A stretch of DNA of 12,863 nucleotides. It comes from Candidatus Competibacteraceae bacterium. GTDB taxonomy: Bacteria > Pseudomonadota > Gammaproteobacteria > Competibacterales > Competibacteraceae. The stretch lies in NCBI GenBank assembly GCA_012032855.1, contig JAAUQA010000036.1:1-12863 (forward strand), written 5' to 3'. The position numbers and the translations under genes were made by a program. Each line of letters opens with the position of its first letter. Position 1 is the first letter of the stretch. The notes under the pieces are model-generated. The model searched no databases, had not been told where the DNA came from, and worked only from the letters and a program-made list of their open reading frames with translations. This document shows, piece after piece, positions 7,646 through 12,863 of the stretch.

Positions 7646-7669
7646 GGCAAGTCAGCGGCCGCTCTTGCC
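7646..7669 (+). promoter_or_regulatory. Hairpin between csgG and the first curlin gene
   Basis: GGCAAG (7646-7651) pairs with CTTGCC (7664-7669) and the interior contains the palindrome AGCGGCCGCT, giving a GC-rich stem. The following CCTTTCG is not a proper T-tract, so this looks more like a transcript-processing or stabilising hairpin, or a weak terminator, than a strong stop. It would separate export-gene mRNA from the structural-gene mRNA. Confidence 0.35.
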
Positions 7670-7713
7670 CTTTCGATGGAAACCCGAAGCGGCCGGCAAT
7701 GCAGAAAGGTGTT

Positions 7714-8178
7714 ATGGCTATGAAACTGAAACTTTACGCACTATTAGTCGCTATGGCTTTGAGTTCGGCCAGCGTAATGGCGGATGATAATATTGCCTAT
7801 GTCGACCAAGTTGGTGACGGTAACTTTGCTGATGTCATTCAGAGCGGCGACGCGAATTTTGCCAACGTCATCCAAGGTGGGAATAATAATCAAGCCTATG
7901 TCGACCAGACAGGTGAAGCTAACGAAGCCTATATAGACCAAAGCGGCGACGACAATTTAGCCGATGTCCTGCAAAGCGGTTTCGCAAACCTGGCTGAAGT
8001 GTACCAAAGCGGTGACGGTAACGACGCGCTCGTCGAACAAAACGGTGAGGCAAACTTAACCTTCATTGATCAAAGCGGTAACGACAATATTGCCGATGTG
8101 GTGCAAGACGGCAATGCAAATCTGGCTGAAGTATATCAAAGTGGTAATGGTAACGAAGCCATCGTCACCCAGTTTTAA
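7714..8178 (+). CDS. Curlin-repeat amyloid subunit, CsgA-like, highly regular and acidic
   Basis: From ATG 7714 the product is 154 residues with a signal peptide (1-23, cleavage after VMA). The mature part is built entirely from twelve 11-residue units of pattern N-x-A-x-(V/I)-x-Q-x-G-x-x, starting at N26; every unit has the N, Q and, except for the truncated last unit, the G. This is the strand-turn pattern of curlins, whose two-strand repeats stack into a cross-beta fibre. Units group by similarity into three super-repeats of four (residues 26-69, 70-113, 114-154). The mature region contains no K, R or H and about 24 D/E residues. Starts at 7699, 7714 and 7720 are all possible; AGAAAGG at 7703-7709 serves 7714 or 7720. 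It follows csgG and is followed by a terminator-like element, as expected for the major subunit, though CsgA and CsgB cannot be told apart by homology alone. Confidence 0.88.
   Translation: MAMKLKLYALLVAMALSSASVMADDNIAYVDQVGDGNFADVIQSGDANFANVIQGGNNNQAYVDQTGEANEAYIDQSGDDNLADVLQSGFANLAEVYQSGDGNDALVEQNGEANLTFIDQSGNDNIADVVQDGNANLAEVYQSGNGNEAIVTQF
7789..8175 (+). repeat. Tandem 132-base super-repeat encoding the curlin strands
   Basis: The coding sequence consists of three copies of a 132-base module (7789-7920, 7921-8052, 8053-8175, the last shortened), each made of four 33-base units. At the protein level unit 5 (AYIDQSGDD) matches units 1 and 9, unit 6 (ADVLQSG) matches units 2 and 10, unit 7 (LAEVYQSG) matches unit 11, and unit 8 (ending QNGEA) resembles unit 4. 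This implies growth by duplication of a four-strand block rather than of single strands. Confidence 0.75.
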
Positions 8179-8223
8179 CGCTTAGTACCTATGATGTAGT
8201 TCACTCCTATCAGCAGTAGTCAT

Positions 8224-8271
8224 GGGTCACAGCTTGCTGGCTTGGACAGTAGCGAGGTCGTGACCCTTTTT
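8224..8271 (+). terminator. Terminator/attenuator between the two curlin genes
   Basis: GGGTCAC (8224-8230) pairs perfectly with GTGACCC (8260-8266), the interior adds CTTGCT/AGCGAG (8233-8238 with 8251-8256, one G-U), and TTTTT follows at 8267-8271. The next gene starts only 17 bases later, and its ribosome-binding AAGG lies directly after the T-run. Partial read-through would give many copies of the first subunit and few of the second. Confidence 0.65.
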
Positions 8272-8287
8272 CCTTCAAGGTGTTGCT

Positions 8288-8839
8288 ATGACTAATGCAT
8301 TACCAATAGCCGGGTTGCTGTTAAGCAGCGTTTTAAGCCAAGCAGCGCTGGCCGGCTCGGTGGTCACAATTGATCAAGTGGGTGGCGGCAATCGCGCCGT
8401 GGTGCGTCAGACAGGGAAAACGAACCACGCCGAAATTGATCAGACGGGCACCAGTAACCGGGCGGAGTTACTCCAATTCGGTGACGCCAACGATGCCCAG
8501 CTCGAACAACAAGGCGATGCCAATAACGCGGATATCCAACAAGACACCGGTAATCTGTCACAGCAACTTCAGGCCGGTTCCAATAACCAAGCGACACTCA
8601 CTCAAGGCAGCGATAATTTTGCCGTTCAATACCAGTTCGGCATGGATAACATGACCCACTTGGAGCAAAACGGCGCGGCCAACCAGGCTGCGCAAACCCA
8701 GATGGGGAACGGCAATAACCTGTCACTGATTCAAAACGGCAACGGCTTATCCGCCGAATTGGGCCAAACGGGCGACGGGAAAGCCCTCAGCATCATTCAG
8801 ACCGGGGACGAGGCCATGATAACCATTCACCAGCAATGA
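8288..8839 (+). CDS. Curlin-repeat protein, CsgB-like (possible nucleator or minor subunit)
   Basis: The 183-residue product has a signal peptide (1-22, cleavage after ALA) and about fifteen imperfect 11-residue curlin units such as NRAVVRQTGKT, NRAELLQFGDA, NDAQLEQQGDA and NLSLIQNGNG. Compared with the subunit at 7714 the repeats are degenerate: two units are shortened to ten residues, conserved alanines vary, and late units lose the asparagine. It also carries basic residues (R and K in the first four units, K and H later) that the other subunit lacks. In E. coli the nucleator CsgB is likewise the less regular and more basic partner, so a minor or nucleating role is favoured, but order alone does not prove it. 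ATG 8288 has AAGG about nine bases upstream, directly behind the attenuator-like hairpin. Confidence 0.82.
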   Translation: MTNALPIAGLLLSSVLSQAALAGSVVTIDQVGGGNRAVVRQTGKTNHAEIDQTGTSNRAELLQFGDANDAQLEQQGDANNADIQQDTGNLSQQLQAGSNNQATLTQGSDNFAVQYQFGMDNMTHLEQNGAANQAAQTQMGNGNNLSLIQNGNGLSAELGQTGDGKALSIIQTGDEAMITIHQQ

Positions 8840-8947
8840 ACCGCAGTTGCTCGCGGCTAGATGGAAAACCGCGAATACCAGTCCATTTTAGCTTAATAAG
8901 AACTTAATTTTTGAGGAATTAAAACGTCATTTTTTCCAAGACACCAT

Positions 8948-9022
8948 GGTTGCGCCGAAAGGTTATCAGTCATCCGTTGTGACTGATGAAGCGCATTGAA
9001 AAACGCAAAGCAACCTGGAGAG
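8948..9022 (+). promoter_or_regulatory. Structured leader of the metallophosphoesterase gene, next to its ribosome binding site
   Basis: GGTTGC (8948-8953) pairs with GCAACC (9010-9015), closing a domain that contains a perfect eight-base hairpin, ATCAGTCA/TGACTGAT (8965-8972 with 8980-8987), and a competing GCGC/GCGC pairing (8952-8955 with 8991-8994). The closing helix ends one base before GGAGAG (9017-9022), the ribosome binding site of the GTG start at 9030, so folding could gate translation. Single-stranded purine stretches CGAAAGG and ACGCAAAG lie inside. I could not match it to a known riboswitch class. The remainder of 8840-9029 is AT-rich with a weak hairpin near 8850-8875. Confidence 0.45.
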
Positions 9023-9029
9023 TGGAAAA

Positions 9030-11171
9030 GTGATACGTCACAGCCAAGATAGACTATTGAATCAATACTGGGCACTGGTCCCAGCCGGCTTTACCGCCTT
9101 AGCGCTGTCGGTTGCAACCGACTCCGCCCTTGCCCAAAGCGCAAGTGATGAGGAGCCCTATCGGGGAACGGTGCATATTGTACCGGCTTCCCCAGGGCGT
9201 CCGGTAACGCAGATCAGCGGCGTGGTATTCGATGACCGCAACAGAGATGGTATCCAGCAAAGGCAGGAACGCGGCATCCGAGATGTGCTGGTATCCGATG
9301 GCCTCAACGTCGTGAAGACCGGTTCGGACGGGAGTTATTCCCTGCCCTTGCCGACCACCGACGAGGAGATGGCCGGCCTTTCCATCTTTATCACCAAACC
9401 CGACGGCTACGACGTGCCGCTCGACGAACATAACATCCCTCAATTTTTCTATGTCCATAAGCCAGCTGGTTCGCCGCTCAATGTGCGTGGCGAACCGTTC
9501 CGCTACGGCGGGTTGGAACCGACCAACGCGCTGCCTGCGGAAATCAACTTCCCAATGGTGAGGGGCCAACGGCTGAGACGTTTCAAGATTGCCGTCTCCG
9601 GCGATACCCAAACTTACAGCAATACCGAGATCGGCTATTTGCGTGACAGTCTCGCCAAAGAACTGGCTGACCGGAACGATCTGCAAGCCCTGATTATCGA
9701 AGGCGATATCATGGGCGATGACCTCAGCCTATACACCCGTTTCAAGGACGTCATGAGCTTGGCGAGAATCCCGCAGTACTATGTTCCCGGCAATCACGAC
9801 CTGGACTTCGATGCGCCTGACGATGATCATTCCTTCGACACCTTCCGCCGTGAGTGGGGCCCCGAGTATTATTCCTTCGAAATCGGCGAAGTCCATTTCG
9901 TGGTGCTGGACGATGTGAAATACCCCTGTACGCCGGATGAAGATAACCTGGATGGCCTGCACGGCAACGGGAATCAATGCGATACGCCGGACACCAATCC
10001 TACCTACAACGGTGTGATCACCCAACGGCAGTTACAATGGTTGCGAAATAATCTGGCGCTGGTGCCGACCTCAAAACTGGTGGTGCTGAACTCACACATT
10101 CCCATTTACTCCTTCATCGACCAGAATCTGGCGCGGCAAATGGTCGATAATGTGGCAGAACTGTACGAGGCTGTGGGCTGCCAACGTTCCACCGACGGTA
10201 AAACCTTCCGGCCGGAGAACTGCGAGCGGCCCCTGCTTGCGCTGAGTGGTCACACCCACACCAATGAGCAGATCCGCCCCGGCGAAACCTTCGAAGGTTG
10301 GGAAACTGTACTGGACAGCGGGAACCTGCCGCCCGGTCGGGCCGTCGGCGCATCACCCTTCCCGCAAATCGTGGTTGGCGCCGCTTCGGGATCGTGGTGG
10401 TCGGGTGATTTTACTGACGAAGTGATACCCGAGTCTTGGCAGCGGCTGGGAGCACCACGCGGCTATTACATCTTTGAGTTCGATGGTAACCAGTACAAGG
10501 ACATTTTCAAAGCTACCGGTAAGCCCGTGGAGAAACAGATGTCCGTCGACATGCTGACGCCGGAATTCGTTGACTGGTTCAGGCAACTCAGCGATTGGCG
10601 TAACAGCAATCCGGCGCCCGATGCCGTACCGCCAGTCAATATCAACGACCTCCCGGATACTAAGATCATAACCCTTGATGGTCTGAACCAGACCTATCTC
10701 TCGGTCAACGTATGGAATGGCTCCAGGGATTCAGTGGTGTACGCTTACTTCGACGACCGTGAGCCGATCAAGATGGAACGGACCCAAGCCGGCGAAGGCG
10801 AGAATATCCTGGAGACGCTTGATCCTTATGCGCTCAAGCGGCAGATGCAAATCGCCCGTCATGCCTACGCCAGCGACTCCGGCGAACCACGAGCCAATGG
10901 GTTTGAGCTTTTCCAGGGCAGTATCAATTGCGGTACAGCGGATCCGGGTGCTTGCACGCCCCGGCCCGGCGGCTCCTTCTTCTGGACCGACCAGTCGAAT
11001 CACATTTGGCAGGTCAAATTGCCGAGCGATCTGGAAGAAGGTCCGCACAACGTGAAAGTTGTCACCGAAGACCTTCACGGCAACGTATTCGAGGAATCTT
11101 TGAACTTTGAAGTTCGTGAAGCCAGACCGCCTAAATATTTCCAGCTGGAGTTATTTGAAGACAGGCCGTAA
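9030..11171 (+). CDS. Secreted calcineurin-like metallophosphoesterase
   Basis: This 713-residue product starts at GTG 9030 (GGAGAG at 9017-9022) with a signal peptide ending near SALAQS (about residue 36). An N-terminal beta-sandwich of the MetallophosN/SdrD-B type follows (about 60-115: ISGVVFDDRNRDGI and TGSDGSYSLP). The catalytic domain (about 185-460) has all motifs of the superfamily: SGDTQ (D192, Q194), EGDIMGDD (D226, D230), PGNHD (N255, H256, D257), NSHIP (H356) and SGHTH (H408, H410). Q194 replaces the usual histidine of motif I, as in some relatives. The C-terminal 240 residues resemble the MetallophosC beta domain. It likely hydrolyses phosphate esters or diesters outside the cytoplasm using two metal ions; the substrate is unknown. 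It has its own structured leader and terminator, so it is probably transcribed separately from the curli genes. Confidence 0.9.
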   Translation: MIRHSQDRLLNQYWALVPAGFTALALSVATDSALAQSASDEEPYRGTVHIVPASPGRPVTQISGVVFDDRNRDGIQQRQERGIRDVLVSDGLNVVKTGSDGSYSLPLPTTDEEMAGLSIFITKPDGYDVPLDEHNIPQFFYVHKPAGSPLNVRGEPFRYGGLEPTNALPAEINFPMVRGQRLRRFKIAVSGDTQTYSNTEIGYLRDSLAKELADRNDLQALIIEGDIMGDDLSLYTRFKDVMSLARIPQYYVPGNHDLDFDAPDDDHSFDTFRREWGPEYYSFEIGEVHFVVLDDVKYPCTPDEDNLDGLHGNGNQCDTPDTNPTYNGVITQRQLQWLRNNLALVPTSKLVVLNSHIPIYSFIDQNLARQMVDNVAELYEAVGCQRSTDGKTFRPENCERPLLALSGHTHTNEQIRPGETFEGWETVLDSGNLPPGRAVGASPFPQIVVGAASGSWWSGDFTDEVIPESWQRLGAPRGYYIFEFDGNQYKDIFKATGKPVEKQMSVDMLTPEFVDWFRQLSDWRNSNPAPDAVPPVNINDLPDTKIITLDGLNQTYLSVNVWNGSRDSVVYAYFDDREPIKMERTQAGEGENILETLDPYALKRQMQIARHAYASDSGEPRANGFELFQGSINCGTADPGACTPRPGGSFFWTDQSNHIWQVKLPSDLEEGPHNVKVVTEDLHGNVFEESLNFEVREARPPKYFQLELFEDRP

Positions 11172-11231
11172 GCAGGCAGCGACCACGGCAGTAGTCTATC
11201 AGCCTGTTACTACCGATGGTGCACTCAATTG

Positions 11232-11256
11232 GGGGGCAAAGGATGGCCCCCTTTTT
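11232..11256 (+). terminator. Rho-independent terminator of the metallophosphoesterase gene
   Basis: GGGGGC (11232-11237) pairs perfectly with GCCCCC (11246-11251) around an eight-base loop and is followed by TTTTT (11252-11256). It lies 60 bases after the stop codon of the gene ending at 11171. Confidence 0.85.
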
Positions 11257-11356
11257 CGGGCTCTCTCCGCTCTCCCGTGGTAACCCTAAGATATATCCGT
11301 TATAGCGCCGGCGAGAAACGCGATTTGCAGCAACAGGACTAAGTGAAATCCGCCTG

Positions 11357-11539
11357 ATGAGTTTTGTGTTTGCCCCCAAAGGCTGGGCCTTGTGCAACGG
11401 CCTGTTGCTGCCCATCAACCAGAACCAAGCCTTGTTCTCCCTGCTGGGCACCACGTTCGGCGGCGATGGCCGGGTCAACTTCGCTCTGCCCGATCTGCGG
11501 GGCCGAACGCCCATTCATGTCGGCAGTGGCCACACGCTA
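11357..11539 (+). pseudogene. Tail-collar (microcystin-dependent protein type) N-terminal fragment
   Basis: The 61 residues from ATG 11357 match the phage tail-collar domain closely: FAPKGWALCNG, LLPINQNQALFSLLGTTFGG, FALPDLRGRTPIHVGSG. The same frame upstream (from about 11342) still encodes SEIRL, the usual lead-in, but no start codon is found before a stop at 11303-11305, so the true beginning is missing or frameshifted. After HVGSGHTL the homology stops abruptly; the usual continuation with a GGEE/THTLT block is absent. The open frame runs on to 11710, but there it is merely antisense to the tail-fibre-like gene ending at 11555. The full family length is about 170-180 residues, so roughly two thirds are lost. 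Known members are surface or phage-tail-derived proteins of unclear role. No phage genes are seen around it. Confidence 0.75.
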
Positions 11540-11554
11540 CGACGATCTCTTCGC

Positions 11555-12187
11555 TCAGCGCCGCGCCAACACCGCCTGAGCCCTTTCTTGGGCAATCAGC
11601 TCTTCAAGCTCTGTCAGGCGGGTGTTGATGGTTTCGAATTCCGCAATCCGGGCCTGCAGCCCTGCGATCTTGGCCTGATCCGAGGTCAGTTCGGCCACTT
11701 GGGCCCTTAATGAAAATAACTCGGTGTGTTGTTCTTCAATCTGCCGCTGTTGCTCTTTGATGGCTTCCACCAAAACGGCAACTATCGATGAGTAGTTTAC
11801 CCCACGCAACTGGCCGTTCTCTTCATCGCGCTCGACCACTTCCGGCAACACGGGAGCTACTTCCTCGGCGATGAAGCCAACTCCCGGGCGGCCACTGTCT
11901 TTCCAGACAAAGCGCACCCCTTGCAGTTGTTGGGTGACTGTTAAGGGATCGGAGATTTGCTCTACATTCTCTTTAAACCGCCGCGCGCTGAGCATCGTCA
12001 AGTTGGCTGCTTCCACCGAACCGGTAAAGATCACATCGCCGGCGTTGGTGATAGTCATACGCCGTGCCCCACCGCCGCTCACCGCTGTGCCTAGGTCATT
12101 GATGACGAATTTCCCGTTATTCGATCCGGCGGCGTCTGTCCCTACGACGAAGGTTTTGAGAGGAACGCCTGCCGGCGTGGTACGCAC
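11555..12187 (-). CDS. Peptidase S74 (intramolecular chaperone) and coiled-coil C-terminal segment
   Basis: This is the longest intact stretch of the broken tail-fibre-like gene, 210 codons to the stop at 11557-11555. Residues 1-60 are a beta-rich stem end. Residues 67-150 are the S74 intramolecular chaperone domain, starting LSARRFKEN: S67 and K72 have the spacing of the Ser-Lys dyad that releases the chaperone by self-cleavage in endosialidase-type tailspikes. The block GVGFIAEEVAPVLPEVV and NYSSIVAVLVEAIKEQ is diagnostic. Residues 150-205 form a long coiled coil (EEQHTELFSLRAQVAEL and onward) that would trimerise. The GTG at 12187 is probably not a true start but an internal codon reached after the frameshift. 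It ends 15 bases from the collar fragment, to which it is convergent. Confidence 0.8.
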   Translation of the reverse strand: MRTTPAGVPLKTFVVGTDAAGSNNGKFVINDLGTAVSGGGARRMTITNAGDVIFTGSVEAANLTMLSARRFKENVEQISDPLTVTQQLQGVRFVWKDSGRPGVGFIAEEVAPVLPEVVERDEENGQLRGVNYSSIVAVLVEAIKEQQRQIEEQHTELFSLRAQVAELTSDQAKIAGLQARIAEFETINTRLTELEELIAQERAQAVLARR

Positions 12188-12798
12188 AGCAAGAATGAAG
12201 CGGTGTCTTGGCTACGGTCCATGCGAAATACGGCGTTGGACCCACGCAAGTGCAGTTGGCGTGCCGGCGAATCCAGGCCGATGCCGATGTTGCCGGAGCT
12301 GTCCAGGTACAACGTGTCGGTGGGGGGTTTCCGATTCGATAATGAACGGGTTTGTGCCAGCTGTGCTGTCAGCGATGTCGAAAAAGCCGCTATTTGGGAA
12401 ACTGTTGATTGCCCACGTTCTCGAACCGTCCGTATCCCTCAGGGCGATGGTAGGGCTATCGCTCGCTATCTCCAGGTCTTCGGAAGGCGTGTTGGTATTG
12501 ATGCCAATGCGTTCCGCTGAATCCAGATACAGCAAATTGGTTACCGGCGCCGGTTTTCGATGACGAATGGGGTACCACTGCTGGCAGGATTTGGATCATC
12601 CCATCGAATTGAAAAATCCTGGTCAGTGCTGCAACCTGAACTCACATCTACACATAATCTCCAGTCAGCATCGGATGAAAAAGTGTCATCGAACAGGAGG
12701 ATTGGCCCAGAGTCGCGTATTGTAACATCTTCGTTAAACACCTGTTGCCCAGCAGTTAGCCCTGGCAGGCGACCGCATATAAACTTTCGCAAAAACAA
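11555..12798 (-). pseudogene. Tail-fibre-domain protein with S74 chaperone domain, three frameshifts
   Basis: Four segments in shifting frames form one protein. From about 12798 comes an N-terminal part (GQQVFNEDVTIRDSG, ending VIEN); one base seems missing near 12545-12553 and the frame moves to NLLYLDSAERIGINTNTPSEDLEI, ending IIESE. One extra base in the six-G run at 12322-12327 leads to DTLYLDSSGNIGIGLDSP and on to RSQDTAS. One base is lost near 12190-12205 before RTTPAGVPLKTFVVG and the C-terminal domain. The repeated LYLDS-x-x-x-IGI motif is typical of bacterial tail-fibre-domain proteins with beta-helical stems. The true start is uncertain: no convincing ATG or signal peptide is seen before the TTG at 12798, and a further shift upstream is possible. 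Such genes occur both in phages and as chromosomal surface proteins; no other phage gene is adjacent. Confidence 0.75.
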
Positions 12799-12863
12799 AG
12801 CGGTTTAGAGATACTCACGGTTTTCAGCCGAGAGAAATCTGATGAGTGCCAGCCTACTTGCTC

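Noticed and set aside
7789..8175. CRISPR-like array (regular 33-base units)
   Set aside because: The units are coding, vary throughout in codon choice, have no unique spacers, and encode curlin strands.
8948..9015. Cyclic di-GMP-I riboswitch upstream of the phosphoesterase
   Set aside because: ACGCAAAGC and a CGAAAGG motif are present, but in the wrong helix context and without the third stem.
11540..11710. C-terminal extension of the collar protein
   Set aside because: The frame is open only by chance; the stretch is antisense to the conserved S74 coiled-coil segment and has no collar homology.
11357..12798. Prophage remnant
   Set aside because: Only collar-type and tail-fibre-type domains are seen, both common as isolated chromosomal genes; there is no integrase, capsid, terminase or attachment site.

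Overview
The window looks like a gammaproteobacterial chromosome segment of moderate GC. The evidence is a complete proteobacterial-type curli export pair (csgF, csgG), a PpiC-like isomerase followed by HupE/UreJ proteins, and secreted phosphoesterases with ordinary Sec signal peptides. The taxon cannot be fixed more closely from sequence alone.

Layout. Bases 1-2573 (minus strand) hold a tightly coupled operon: a membrane-anchored parvulin-like isomerase, then three HupE/UreJ-family proteins (one frameshifted, one intact, one cut by the window edge). Every junction overlaps by 1-4 bases. Bases 2574-2891 are a divergent control region with two Pho-box-like sites, a minus-strand terminator hairpin and a structured leader. 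The plus strand then carries a large secreted DUF3604/PHP-type protein (2892-4967), a dispersed palindrome (4990-5019), and a curli locus: an EF-hand protein (frameshifted), a 2OG-Fe(II) oxygenase, csgF, csgG (frameshifted) and two curlin-repeat subunits with a terminator/attenuator between them. A secreted calcineurin-like phosphoesterase (9030-11171) with a structured leader and a strong terminator follows. The right end holds two broken genes with phage-tail-type domains: a tail-collar fragment and, convergent to it, a multiply frameshifted S74-chaperone tail-fibre-like protein.

How they may work together. CsgG is the outer-membrane secretion channel and CsgF its extracellular partner; the two repeat proteins are the fibre subunits. 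The first subunit is unusually regular (twelve 11-residue strands grouped in three 44-residue super-repeats) and its mature part has no basic residues at all. Its neighbours are a four-EF-hand secreted protein whose stop codon overlaps the start of an oxygenase, and two secreted phosphoesterases flank the block. A calcium-responsive or modified amyloid matrix linked to phosphate release is an attractive but unproven reading; CsgD, CsgE and CsgC are not in the window.

Caution: at least seven apparent indels disrupt otherwise well conserved reading frames (two in hupE-like, one in the EF-hand gene, one in csgG, three in the tail-fibre-like gene). Two fall in G/C homopolymers, so sequencing error is a serious alternative to gene decay.
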